Below are positions 8,849 to 17,268 of a stretch of DNA of 64,000 bases, piece after piece. Position numbers and translations under genes: made by a program. The notes beneath the pieces were generated by a model, which saw only the letters and a program-made list of their open reading frames with translations, was not told the origin of the DNA and did no database searches. The stretch covers positions 2,311,213 through 2,375,212 of the forward strand of contig NZ_SIZZ01000001.1 of assembly GCF_004322705.1 (NCBI RefSeq). Reading direction: 5' to 3'. This stretch comes from Dyella terrae. GTDB taxonomy: Bacteria; Pseudomonadota; Gammaproteobacteria; Xanthomonadales; Rhodanobacteraceae. How positions within the stretch are numbered: the stretch's first letter is position 1; the number at the start of each line of letters is the position of its first letter.

Positions 8849-10726
8849 ATGAAAACCCGCCTGCTTGCTGCCCTCGTCGCCTTCGCCCTGTCCGGCGCCA
8901 CTCACGCTGACGATCGGCGTATCGACCCCGCCATCTGGTTCCCCGACGCGCCTGCGGAAGCCTCCGACCGTGCCCGGTTCCTGGCGGACGCCAAGGCCTT
9001 CCCCGTGCTTGAAGCGCCCACGGCGCAGGCGCTGCTGACCTATATCCAACGGGCCGAGGCGCTGATGGCCCAGTACCAGCGCCATGCCGCCTGGCTCCAT
9101 CTTCAAACGGCGCGCGACATCGATGACCACGTCTCCAGGGATGCACGCTCGGCCGTGGGCGATGCCGCCGACACCGTGGTCACCCGCACCCGGCAAACCC
9201 TGCGCCATTTGGGCGATGCCGGCTTTGCCCGGGACGTCGCCGCCGTCCCGGAGCTGGCGAAATATGGCTGGCTCCTGGCACGCGCCACGCGCGCCGTTCC
9301 TCACGAACTGCCGCCCGGGGAGCAGAACATACTCTCCACCTTGTCAGACCAGGCCAGCGAATCGCTCTGGAGCATTTACCAGAAGACACGGCGTAGTGCT
9401 GCCTACGGCAAGGTGCACACCACGCGCGGCGACTTCGACGCTGGCAAAGACGCCGATGCGCTCGCCATCGACCCCGACCGGCGTGTACGTGAACAGGCAT
9501 GGAAGCAACGCCAGGATGCGCTGGCGGCGCAGGCAGAGACGTATGCGGCAACTTTGATCGGCATTGTTCGCCTGAACGACCGCACGTCGAAACTCGAGCA
9601 CTTTGCCGATGCACCTGAAGCGACCTATTTCGCGCGGCTGTTCACCCGTGCCGACGTGGACGCGACCGCGAGCGCCGTCGAAGCCCAGGCGTCCGTACTT
9701 CAAACCTACCAGCGCTTGCGCGCCACCCGGCTCGCCGAGCGGCTTGGCGTCGCACAGGCGCACAGTTGGGACCTGGCCATGCCCATGCCCGGATTCACGC
9801 CACCGGCGTTCGACGAAGCCCGCATGCGGCGCGATATTCCCGCAGCGCTGGCGCCTCTGGGCAGCGACTATGTGGCACGTTTCCGTGCGCTGCTGGACCC
9901 GGCCAACCACCGGACCGACCTCGCAACAGCCCAGGGCAATCGCGAAGATGACGCTTTTTCGCTGGCCGCTCCAGGTTCGCCGGGGACCCTGTTCCTGGGA
10001 CGCTGGAAACCCACGGTCAAGGAAGCCAGCAAGGTCGCGCACGAGGGCGGACACGCCATTCACAGCGAACTGATGAACGAACGCGGCGTATCTCCCCTCT
10101 TCAATCACGGCCCTGGCTGGATGCACGAAGGCATCGCCATCCTCAATGAAATGCTGTTCTATGAATACCTCTACCGGCACAGCGACAACCCGGCAGCCAA
10201 GGCCCACTACCTCCAGGCGCAACTCGACGAAATGACCTTCGAGATATTCACTTCCGCGGAAGAAGCGCAACTGGAAGCCCGCATCTACGACGGCGTGGTC
10301 GCCGGCAACATCCGCCAGGCGGCCGATCTTGATGCCCTCACCCTCGATGTGACCCGTCGGTTCGACATCTGGCCCGACATCGATCCGCAACTGTCACATG
10401 CGTGGATTGGCAAGCGACTGATGTTCGAAGACCCCTTGTACCTGGCCAATTACCTCTATGCAGGATTGTGGGCCACGAAGATGTTCGACATGGCGATCAA
10501 GGATCCGAAGGACTTCCAGCAACGCTACGCCGCGATGATGGCCGAAGGCTTCGATGCGCCGCCAACGGAGTTGCTGAAGCACTTTTTTGGCAAGGATCTG
10601 ACGCCAGGCGAGCTGGTCGGTGCGGACATCGACGTGATCCGGAAAAAGGTGGCGGAACTGGCGCGGCTGTATCAGGCGGAAGATCAGGCTTCGCTGGGCG
10701 GAAAGACTTCACCGGCCGGCCACTGA
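8849..10726 (+). CDS. Exported M3-like zinc metallopeptidase
   Basis: A 625-residue exported protein with a signal peptide ending near SGATHA. It resembles oligoendopeptidase F of peptidase family M3. The zinc motif HEGGH lies at residues 398-402, after VKEASKVA, and a likely third ligand is Glu427 in MHEGIAILNE, which fits the family spacing. The upstream helical half (residues 50-370) is typical of the M3 substrate channel. Most PepF enzymes are cytosolic, so a periplasmic location is a variation. The product would trim oligopeptides. Confidence 0.85.
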   Translation: MKTRLLAALVAFALSGATHADDRRIDPAIWFPDAPAEASDRARFLADAKAFPVLEAPTAQALLTYIQRAEALMAQYQRHAAWLHLQTARDIDDHVSRDARSAVGDAADTVVTRTRQTLRHLGDAGFARDVAAVPELAKYGWLLARATRAVPHELPPGEQNILSTLSDQASESLWSIYQKTRRSAAYGKVHTTRGDFDAGKDADALAIDPDRRVREQAWKQRQDALAAQAETYAATLIGIVRLNDRTSKLEHFADAPEATYFARLFTRADVDATASAVEAQASVLQTYQRLRATRLAERLGVAQAHSWDLAMPMPGFTPPAFDEARMRRDIPAALAPLGSDYVARFRALLDPANHRTDLATAQGNREDDAFSLAAPGSPGTLFLGRWKPTVKEASKVAHEGGHAIHSELMNERGVSPLFNHGPGWMHEGIAILNEMLFYEYLYRHSDNPAAKAHYLQAQLDEMTFEIFTSAEEAQLEARIYDGVVAGNIRQAADLDALTLDVTRRFDIWPDIDPQLSHAWIGKRLMFEDPLYLANYLYAGLWATKMFDMAIKDPKDFQQRYAAMMAEGFDAPPTELLKHFFGKDLTPGELVGADIDVIRKKVAELARLYQAEDQASLGGKTSPAGH

Positions 10727-10855
10727 CGTCATGACCCGCCAATCAACTGCGTGACAAAGGGGCACAACGGCGCGACAAAAGACGTCCATATGCGCAGCGA
10801 CGGCGCGTAAACCTGAGGCCCAAGCGCCGCCTCGCGTACTTCAGCGCTGTCCAGC

Positions 10856-11302
10856 CTACCCGGTGTTTTGCTGAGGCCAGTCAGCCACATTCACCGATCC
10901 ACCGGAGGGCCGCCCCAGACATTCAACCGTGTAGTCGTGTCCGGGCTCCGTCCTCACTGTCACGTTGAAGCCCCTCTGGATGAGTGGATTGTAGTTGTAG
11001 GTGCACAACACCATGACAAGATAGTTTCCGGGCGGCACCATGGCCGATGTTGCATGTGCCGACTTCATGCCAGGCGGCGTCGGCCCGAGGTCGGAGACGG
11101 CGACGATCTCAGTGACTTTGTTGAACTTGAACGGATTGAACGTAAAGGCCTCTTTTCGCTCATGGGTATTGGCGACCCGAATGATCGATTGCGGTTCCTG
11201 CGTCATTCGGCCCCGGTAGACCCCGGAGCTCCCGAAGCTCCCGGCGCAGCCTGCCAGCAGCGCACAGCAGGACACCGGCAAGGCGTGACGTATCCATTTC
11301 AT
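10856..11302 (-). CDS. Putative lipoprotein, unknown function
   Basis: A 148-residue protein starting MKWIRHALPVSCCALLAGCA. The lipobox LLAGC predicts lipid attachment at Cys19. AGGAGAG sits 8 bp before the start codon. The mature part has a beta-rich look (SAMVPPGNYLVMVLCTY) and two to three cysteines. No family recognised. It is the last gene of a run of minus-strand secreted and membrane unknowns (10.8-17.2 kb). Confidence 0.72.
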   Translation of the reverse strand: MKWIRHALPVSCCALLAGCAGSFGSSGVYRGRMTQEPQSIIRVANTHERKEAFTFNPFKFNKVTEIVAVSDLGPTPPGMKSAHATSAMVPPGNYLVMVLCTYNYNPLIQRGFNVTVRTEPGHDYTVECLGRPSGGSVNVADWPQQNTG

Positions 11303-11401
11303 GATTTGCTCTCCTGAAAACCCTGAAGCAGCCACCTGCGCCGCAGGCCGAGCCTCCCACGCCATCCGGCGTGGAAAGCACCATTTCTTCCCTGCCTGCT
11401 A

Positions 11402-11887
11402 TCAGGTCGCTGGCTCTTCGTCCGGCTCCGGAGTTTCGATCGTCGGATGCTCCAGCCAGTCGGCGAAATCACTCGCAATTTCCTTGCCGATCTTGTCGAG
11501 CGCGCCGCAACCGGAAACGCTGCTGAACGTCGTGGTTCGATGCATCTCGATCAGCCCCACGAGCTTGTCACCGTCGCGCAGCTCGCCTTTGACGCGAGCC
11601 CATTTCGGGCCGGTGAAGAGGCCACCGCCCATCGTGTGCACGATGGTCACGGAAAGCATGAGCACCGGGCCCTTCACCTGACTCAGGTCCTGATCGGTGA
11701 CGGCGACGCGGCCTTTGGATTGGCGCGCAATGTTGTCGCCGATCTTCTTGTTCCAGGTGCACTCCTTACGCACTTCGATGTTTGCCGCACCGTCGACATA
11801 CGGCGTGACGCGCGCGACAGAAATCGTGTCCGTCGCGCAGGCAAGCGAAGACATGCCAAACAGGCCCATGGCCAGCAACTTTTTCAC
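11402..11887 (-). CDS. Exported protein, unknown function
   Basis: A 161-residue protein with a clear signal peptide (MKKLLAMGLFGMSSLACA). The mature part contains LSVTIVHTMGGGLFTGPKWA and ends in an acidic tail. Two cysteines, in ECTWNKK and SGCGALD, could form a disulfide. The arrangement resembles small periplasmic proteins of the DUF4410 type, but I cannot assign it. It is followed at a distance of about 100 bp by the lipoprotein gene on the same strand. Confidence 0.7.
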   Translation of the reverse strand: MKKLLAMGLFGMSSLACATDTISVARVTPYVDGAANIEVRKECTWNKKIGDNIARQSKGRVAVTDQDLSQVKGPVLMLSVTIVHTMGGGLFTGPKWARVKGELRDGDKLVGLIEMHRTTTFSSVSGCGALDKIGKEIASDFADWLEHPTIETPEPDEEPAT

Positions 11888-12025
11888 GCATTTTCCCCTG
11901 TGCTCTCAAATGACAAAACCATGCTCCCTGTCGGCTGCGCTCGCTTGCCGAGCCGCCTCCCGAGCTCCCTCTCCCGGGCCCTTCCCGCCCGTCCTGCGTT
12001 TAGCGCGCCAGCGCCCACCGAGTGA

Positions 12026-12475
12026 TCAGTAGCGACGCGCCGGTGCTTCCCCAAACACCTTGCGATACACCGACGGCGTTGCCGCCAGCAGTTGGCGCGC
12101 GCGTTCCTCCGTGAGGGGGCGCCACGTCCATCGGATCTCCACCTTGCCTTGCCAATCTACGGTAGCCCGCTCCCGGAACATGGCGCTGGCACCGATGGCC
12201 ATGGCGATCACGTACTGACCGTCCCTGGTTCGGCAAAGCCAGTTGGCATCCATTTCAGCCACGCCACCACGGTTGTTGCCCAGGACATGCGTATGCCAGC
12301 GATGCAGCACATCCATGGTCGACGCGCGGATGACCCGGTCACCCAGCACAACGTCCTGGGTGATGAACGATGCCTCCAGCCTGTCGTCCGAGTCACTGAA
12401 TACGTCCCCCATGACGCCGACGCGAATCATCGAGCCGAACAGGACAATGCAAGCGAAGATCAGGATGACCCACAT
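12026..12475 (-). CDS. Membrane-anchored protein, unknown
   Basis: A 149-residue protein with one N-terminal hydrophobic helix (MWVILIFACIVLFGSMIRVG) followed by a soluble domain of about 125 residues. No motif is recognised. The start at 12475 places the helix at the N-terminus; an upstream in-frame extension has no ribosome site. Confidence 0.62.
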   Translation of the reverse strand: MWVILIFACIVLFGSMIRVGVMGDVFSDSDDRLEASFITQDVVLGDRVIRASTMDVLHRWHTHVLGNNRGGVAEMDANWLCRTRDGQYVIAMAIGASAMFRERATVDWQGKVEIRWTWRPLTEERARQLLAATPSVYRKVFGEAPARRY

Positions 12476-12614
12476 GCGCAACCCCCCAGTTAGCGCGGTG
12501 TTCGGTGCCGTCGGGCCTTGGCTGGCGGTGAGCCACCCATTGCCTGTCACGGCAGCTGGATCTTCCCACAAGGAGGGCCGGCGAATGAAGTGTGCCAGCG
12601 TCCTTGGTCAGGCC

Positions 12615-13193
12615 TCACGCAGCCTTGGTTGCCAGTGCACGCTTGACCTTCTCATAGGTCCAGTCCAGCAGGATCTCCCCGTCTCGAAAGGTCAATCCCG
12701 CGTGGGCAAGTTGCCTGAAGGAGATGCGGATGATCTCTGGCAGGTAGATCTCGCCGGCCGGCCGCACGGTAAACAGCCATGGGCTGGTGACGTAGCGGAC
12801 CAGCGTGAACTCGGTCGAGGGAAAGCGCCGCCGCGCCGGCGTGACCAGCTGAGCAAGGTATTGCCCGATGAGACACAGCAGCCTCCTGTCTTCCATCTCG
12901 ATCAGGTAGATGGGACAGCGCGTGTTCTCTTCCTCGAAGTAGATCGCGCGCCGGGACCGGATGATTTCGGTGGGCGAGCGGCTGCGCATCTGTGCGGACA
13001 GCGACGGCGGCAAGGCGGGTTTTCCTTTCATGGTGCTCAGGTACTGGCGGATGACGAGGCTGCCCGCGACCACCGTCAGCAAACACGCGTGATGACGATG
13101 GCGAGAATGGCGTGACCCCAAGGTGGGAAACCCCAAGGGCGCGGTGTGGTGAAAGGGAATGACAGCGTGGATGCAGTCGCCCGGAACGGTCAT
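12615..13193 (-). CDS. Membrane-anchored protein, paralog of 48252-48833
   Basis: A 192-residue protein whose residues 60-190 align clearly with the 193-residue protein at 48252-48833. Shared blocks are CPIYLIEMEDRRLLCL against CPTYVIECDDGRLLCL, FPSTEFTLVRY against FPSTQFRLIRY, and YLPEIIRIS against YLPEVIRVS. The start is fixed by an ATGA overlap with the upstream gene at 13190. The hydrophobic segment (LLTVVAGSLVIRQYL) is shorter than in the paralog. A neighbouring frame (HAILAIVITRVC, 13079-13120) would extend the helix, suggesting a small frame change here. Family and function are unknown; the anchored C-terminal domain probably faces the cytosol. Confidence 0.68.
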   Translation of the reverse strand: MTVPGDCIHAVIPFHHTAPLGFPTLGSRHSRHRHHACLLTVVAGSLVIRQYLSTMKGKPALPPSLSAQMRSRSPTEIIRSRRAIYFEEENTRCPIYLIEMEDRRLLCLIGQYLAQLVTPARRRFPSTEFTLVRYVTSPWLFTVRPAGEIYLPEIIRISFRQLAHAGLTFRDGEILLDWTYEKVKRALATKAA

Positions 13194-13459
13194 AGTGCGG
13201 CGGATGCATCCATTCGCTCGAGCGCCCGCTTCACGGTCTCCGTACCCAGGTGCGCATGAATCTTCCAGACGCCTACGGCATGTCTGAATTTCTCGGCGTG
13301 CGGGCAATCCATGTGTTGCACGTGTTCGCAGGCCTCGGTCGCGATGGTTCCGGCGCGCATAAGCCAAACCACGGCATCGATGAGAAGTTTCTTGGGGCAA
13401 GACGCCAGTTCTTCCCGAATGATCTCGTCGCCCTCGTCAGGAGCGGGTAATGCATCCAT
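13190..13459 (-). CDS. Small acidic protein coupled to the membrane-anchored gene
   Basis: An 89-residue protein (MDALPAPDEGDEIIREELAS) with a His/Cys cluster (CEHVQHMDCPHAEKFRHAVG) that could bind a metal or form disulfides. The start at 13459 was chosen because AGGAG lies 9 bp upstream; a start three codons earlier would leave no spacing. The stop overlaps the next start as ATGA, so the two are translationally coupled. The equivalent position in the second locus holds an unrelated 49-residue ORF. No family recognised. Confidence 0.62.
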   Translation of the reverse strand: MDALPAPDEGDEIIREELASCPKKLLIDAVVWLMRAGTIATEACEHVQHMDCPHAEKFRHAVGVWKIHAHLGTETVKRALERMDASAAL

Positions 13460-13692
13460 GTAAGACATCTCCTGGTGGACGCGGCACGTCGTGCACGCAC
13501 GAACGTGCCGCGCTTGTTGCCAAAACATCGATCGAACCATGAAGCCCCACCGGCACGCCTCGTCTCGGGCGCCGGAAGCTCAGATCGGATGAAAGGTGCA
13601 GCCGCTCGCCACTGGCACTTCAACCACGAAGGACCAGCGCGCAAGGGGGATAAGGCGCACACGCTACGGAAGCGGCGAGCAGCCGCAGTTCA

Positions 13693-13797
13693 TCAACCGC
13701 GTCGGCAGTGGGTGCGGACGCGCTTCCGATAGCCGATGGGCAGGTCGCCATGGGCAGGCGACGCGGGAGGGAATGCCGTAGAATTCGGCTTAGCCAT
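13693..13797 (-). CDS. Mini-ORF, conserved with 49198-49299
   Basis: A 34-codon frame with a good ribosome site (AGGAG, 6 bp before ATG). Its first ten residues, MAKPNSTAFP, are identical to those of the mini-ORF in R2; the remainder diverges but both end in RRG followed by TGA. It could be a leader peptide or a small protein. Coding status is unproven. Confidence 0.4.
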   Translation of the reverse strand: MAKPNSTAFPPASPAHGDLPIGYRKRVRTHCRRG

Positions 13798-13799
13798 AA

Positions 13800-13871
13800 T
13801 CAACTCCTGGATAAGTTGGTTGCGGTTAGCGGGCCTGGTGGTGTTAGCGCACCCCTGGCCTGCGATTCCAT
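13800..13871 (-). CDS. Leader mini-ORF conserved with 49292-49372
   Basis: A 23-codon frame, MESQARGALTPPGPLTATN and a short tail. The R2 copy reads MEARAKGAVTPQGPLTTTN. Similarity extends upstream of this ATG (HEAME), so the true start may be further 5'. It ends 2 bp before the MAKPNS ORF, while the R2 copy overlaps it. Confidence 0.32.
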   Translation of the reverse strand: MESQARGALTPPGPLTATNLSRS

Positions 13872-14110
13872 CGCCTCATGGTAAGAGCGATGCGCTGCCC
13901 GACACGGTCCACGCACACGGGGCCGGGCAGCGGAGTCCAACGTAACAGTTTGGATTGGACGTGTCTTTAGGACGCTGCTGTGTGTTTGTTAGGACGCGCC
14001 CGGGAAAATGGGGAAGCGTGAGACTCTCACGTGCAGGTGCCGCTCGTCAGCGACGTTGCCAAACTCCGCCCGACCTGTCGGTCATCATGGACATGACGCG
14101 AGCGCCGATT

Positions 14111-14569
14111 TCACGGAGTCGCCTTCAACTTCCTGATCGTTTCCTTGACGTGCCCGGAAGCGCTCGCTTCAGTCCAGGTCATCTGTGCCTCAGGCTGAAT
14201 CCACGATTCAACAAGGTTCTTGTGCGCCAGCCCTGCAATGAGCCATTCCTCTCCCACGGCTGGATGAAAGTCGTAGAGGCCGGGGCAAGGCCCTTGCGTT
14301 GTGCTGACAGTTCGAATGTCGACTTCGCCGGCGCGAAACCCCCGCCACCATTCCATGGGAAGGAACATCGTGTCCCTGATGACGGTACCGTCCGGACCAG
14401 GACGTTCACTGACCGACGTGACTTTGCCTCTGAACGCCAGTCCCAGCGGCGACCGGGCCAGCACGAACTGATCCAGCCAGTACTCCGGCGGCAAGGGCCT
14501 GCACGCCTGCGCTGTTGTTGTGGTCAGAACGTAGCCGAGAACAAGCATCGCGAGCGTTCGCCAAACCAT
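14111..14569 (-). CDS. Exported TIMP/NTR-like protein
   Basis: A 152-residue protein with a signal peptide (MVWRTLAMLVLGYVLTTTTA) and a Cys right after cleavage (ACRPLPPEY). The pattern AFRGKVTSVSE, then MEWWRGFRAGEVDIRTV and VGEEWLIAG, resembles the OB-fold of netrin/TIMP-like bacterial proteins. The protein at 30004-30492 shows the same order of features. This is a fold-level guess from pattern, not a confirmed family hit. No operon partner is evident. Confidence 0.6.
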   Translation of the reverse strand: MVWRTLAMLVLGYVLTTTTAQACRPLPPEYWLDQFVLARSPLGLAFRGKVTSVSERPGPDGTVIRDTMFLPMEWWRGFRAGEVDIRTVSTTQGPCPGLYDFHPAVGEEWLIAGLAHKNLVESWIQPEAQMTWTEASASGHVKETIRKLKATP

Positions 14570-14632
14570 GACTTCCCCCCGTATGTGACGAAGACATCCG
14601 GATGCCCCACCCGGACGGATCAGGCGGCCCCA

Positions 14633-15325
14633 TCAAGGAGCATTCATCAAAACATCGGCCGCCTTGCCGTCGTCGGTCTTCATGCCTTTGGCGCACGTGT
14701 AGTAATCGAAATCGAACTGCTGGAAATAGCACGCGGCTCCATGGACCCTGGCCGTTAGCGGACGCGTGTCGCCCACGCGTTTGAAGCGCATCATCCCGGT
14801 CACCACATTGAAATCGGTGTCGACGACGGACTTGATATCGTGATCAGGCTCGCCGCTGTCTTCCGCCCGGTGCAGGCGAATGCCGATGAGGCGAAATGTT
14901 CCGTCCGTCTGCCGCTTGAACTGGTAAGTGCCCCATACACCTTTCAATCCTTCCAACTGGACAAACAGGCTTCCGCGCTCGACCCGCAACGAGGTGTCCA
15001 CGTCACTCGAATCGGCGAAAGGCGTCTGCGCGGCGATCCTCAAGCCGCCCGCTTCCTCGGCCAACACCACGATTTGCTGAGCCTGCGAGTCAACGGAACC
15101 TTTGACCACGACAACACTCACCTGGCCAAACCCTTCCAGGTTTCCGGAGCTCACGGGCCCCATCCGATGCCCCTCGTGCGTCAACGCGGCTTCGAATGCA
15201 CGGAGGTCGACAAAGCTTTGGCCCGTCTCCTGATCCGGCGATCCCGGCCCGGCAACTACCGTACTGGCGATCGCCCATCCACCCATCATCGACATCAACA
15301 GCGAACGCCATGCTTTTGCTTTCAT
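14633..15325 (-). CDS. Exported protein, unknown function
   Basis: A 230-residue protein with a signal peptide (MKAKAWRSLLMSMMGGWAIA). I chose the second of two ATGs three codons apart because the spacing to GGAA is better. The mature part is beta-rich with FVQLEGLKGVWGTYQFKRQ and a late Cys pair (AACYFQQ, YTCAKGM). No family recognised. It is separated from the neighbouring minus-strand genes by 63 and 72 bp, so it may share a transcript with them. Confidence 0.65.
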   Translation of the reverse strand: MKAKAWRSLLMSMMGGWAIASTVVAGPGSPDQETGQSFVDLRAFEAALTHEGHRMGPVSSGNLEGFGQVSVVVVKGSVDSQAQQIVVLAEEAGGLRIAAQTPFADSSDVDTSLRVERGSLFVQLEGLKGVWGTYQFKRQTDGTFRLIGIRLHRAEDSGEPDHDIKSVVDTDFNVVTGMMRFKRVGDTRPLTARVHGAACYFQQFDFDYYTCAKGMKTDDGKAADVLMNAP

Positions 15326-15397
15326 GTGGGACATTCCAGGTTCCACTTCGTTGCGAAGATACAGGGCAGGCACAGAGCGACACGAACGTTCCGTTCA

Positions 15398-15880
15398 TTA
15401 CAGACCGCCGGTTTCAAACGACCTCATCCAACCCTTCGCGCTCACCACGCGCCCCGCCTCGAAGGTGAACTCCACGATCGACACTTGCTTGCCCGGACTG
15501 TAAATGAACTCCACTTCGACCTTCTGACGCGAGCAGGGATCGACAGGCATGCTCATAGCGTCCCAGCCAACAAAACGGTAAGTGTCCGCATTCATTTCGT
15601 GTGCGAGCGCGCGAGCGCCGTCAACGCCTATACCCAGCGGCCGCCCCACGTCGCCCGAACCCAGATCGAAGCTCGCCGATGGATCAATGAGCGCGGAGAG
15701 CTTTTGATCGCCTTTCGCCGCCAGCTTGATGACTTCCACGGCACGACGGCTGAGGAATGAGTGCAGGTCACCCTCACCCGACAGGTTCGATAGCGCGCAC
15801 TCGGATGCCCCGGCAAATGCAGGCCCAACCATCAGAAGCAAACCCAGGCTGACCAACCATGGCCCTTTACGCTTCGGCAT
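15398..15880 (-). CDS. Exported protein, unknown function
   Basis: A 160-residue protein with a signal peptide (MPKRKGPWLVSLGLLLMVGP, cleaved near AFA). The mature domain carries CALSNLSGEGDLHSFLSRR and VEVEFIYSPGKQVSIVEFTF, which suggests a single NTF2- or cystatin-like domain, though this is weak. The start at 15880 was selected because it begins the signal peptide. Function unknown. Confidence 0.65.
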   Translation of the reverse strand: MPKRKGPWLVSLGLLLMVGPAFAGASECALSNLSGEGDLHSFLSRRAVEVIKLAAKGDQKLSALIDPSASFDLGSGDVGRPLGIGVDGARALAHEMNADTYRFVGWDAMSMPVDPCSRQKVEVEFIYSPGKQVSIVEFTFEAGRVVSAKGWMRSFETGGL

Positions 15881-15970
15881 GAATCCCCCCGTTATAGATA
15901 CCGATCCACCTTGCATCCAGCGACCCGACATCACCCTCCCCCCCTGACCCACGACTCGCCACACAGTCAC

Positions 15971-16744
15971 TCACTTGACGTCAAAAGCGATGTTCGAAAC
16001 CAGGCAACAGCGATCGCACTTGAAGTCGAAGATAGAGTGAATGGGCGTCTCCAGTGCCCAGGCATCCCCACAACCAGGACACCGCCGCTTCATCTCGGCC
16101 TGGTGGCTTCGTCCATGACCGCGATAGAGGTAGTAATAGAAGGGTTTCTGGCTGGAAGCCGCAAGTGTCTTGCAGTGCGCCAAGCCCTTCTTCGTCAAGC
16201 TGCTTCCCAACTTGGACAGCTCGCGCGTTGCCTCCTTTTCGAGCACAGTGCACGTCATCTGCAGGGTGTCGAAGCACTGGTACTCGGTTTGCCACGACAT
16301 GAGCTCGTAGAAGTCTCCACTGGCCATGGCCTCAAAGCGATACAGCGCCGAGGGCTTGAAGCAGTCCATGCACCGGACCGGGGTCCCGATGCTCTCGTAG
16401 GTGGTGAACAGCAGCCAGGCACTCGGCGTCTTGCAGGAGCAGGTCGCCATGGCGTCGACGTCCTTGCCCAAGACGTCACACGCCACGAGCCATCCTTCCG
16501 CCTCGCAACGTGCGAGGGCTTCGCGCGCGTATTGGCTATGGAAGCCGGCGTCGAGCGACTGCGCCTCAGGAGTGAGTACAGTCGCCGTGACCACATCGGC
16601 ATGGCCAAGCATGGGCCACTCCCGCCCGCAGACCTGGCCGTTGTTTCGCCAAACTCCGAGCAACCATTGAATGGTATCGGTAACCGCCTCATCGTCGGGC
16701 TTGCACGGCCTTGTCCGGGTAAAGGTGATCTGATTGACGTACAC
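15971..16744 (-). CDS. Zn-ribbon protein, DUF2310-like
   Basis: A 257-residue protein with a GTG start preceded by GAGG. It has a C-terminal zinc ribbon (RRCPGCGDAW, then FKCDRCCLVSN) and an additional Cys cluster in the centre (TCSCKTPSAW, RCMDCF). Layout and length match the DUF2310 family, described as Zn-ribbon proteins possibly binding nucleic acid. The N-terminal part (MYVNQITFTRTRPCKPDDEA) has no motif. It starts 12 bp after the stop of the gene at 16757. Molecular role unknown. Confidence 0.65.
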   Translation of the reverse strand: MYVNQITFTRTRPCKPDDEAVTDTIQWLLGVWRNNGQVCGREWPMLGHADVVTATVLTPEAQSLDAGFHSQYAREALARCEAEGWLVACDVLGKDVDAMATCSCKTPSAWLLFTTYESIGTPVRCMDCFKPSALYRFEAMASGDFYELMSWQTEYQCFDTLQMTCTVLEKEATRELSKLGSSLTKKGLAHCKTLAASSQKPFYYYLYRGHGRSHQAEMKRRCPGCGDAWALETPIHSIFDFKCDRCCLVSNIAFDVK

Positions 16745-16756
16745 GGCAACCTCGTA

Positions 16757-17176
16757 TCAATGCGAAGTGTGTGAAGTACTCTCACCCGAAGCGCGACGAC
16801 TTCGCCATGTTTCAAGCGATATGAATTCGGCCGAAGGTATGTCCTCGACCCTGATGATTTGCGAAGCAAGGTTCACCGCAAACACCTGGAGCAAATCCAG
16901 ATCCTTGCCAGGATTCACCGCATAGACGTAAACCATGTCATAGCACTGGCCACCGATGCGTTCGCGCTTGCCGGTGTCCAGCACGAGCTTTTCTCCGCCC
17001 CAGCTGGCCAGCTCGGGAAGTTGGCGAACGCGTTCCCTCGCGCGACGCCATGCATCCGCAGAGCTTTGCACGGGACGACATGCCGAAGCCTCCCGGCCCG
17101 AGCCGACAGCATGCGCTGACGATAGTGCGCACAGCACCACCAGGCCGAGCGACCCTACAGCCTGTATCAGTTGCAT
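16757..17176 (-). CDS. Exported protein, unknown function
   Basis: A 139-residue protein with a signal peptide (MQLIQAVGSLGLVVLCALSS, ending AHA). Two cysteines (ACRPV and GQCYD) could pair. The central VYAVNPGKDLDLLQVFAVNL stretch is predicted beta. No family recognised. It ends 12 bp before the DUF2310-like gene, so the two are probably co-transcribed. Confidence 0.65.
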   Translation of the reverse strand: MQLIQAVGSLGLVVLCALSSAHAVGSGREASACRPVQSSADAWRRARERVRQLPELASWGGEKLVLDTGKRERIGGQCYDMVYVYAVNPGKDLDLLQVFAVNLASQIIRVEDIPSAEFISLETWRSRRASGESTSHTSH

Positions 17177-17268
17177 GAGAGGTTTTCAGTCATGGCCCTA
17201 CCTTGGTGTCATCGTTGACGGATTCTGCAGGGACTGCATCGCAACCAAAACGCATCGACTTCCAACCC

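Larger units (their letters stand above)
13481..13972 (-). repeat. Duplicated leader region R1
   Basis: About 490 bp whose minus-strand sequence matches 49003-49472 in order. The shared blocks are a GTGTCTTTAG box (13961-13970), a conserved mini-ORF with EAME, GAATTCGGCTTAGCCAT (13781-13797), GCGGCTGCTCGCCGC, and a GCACG-rich inverted repeat next to a WFDRC-coding stretch (13500-13545). In both loci the block lies directly upstream of the paralogous membrane-anchored gene pair. Identity is patchy, so this is an old duplication or a member of a multi-copy family. Confidence 0.7.
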
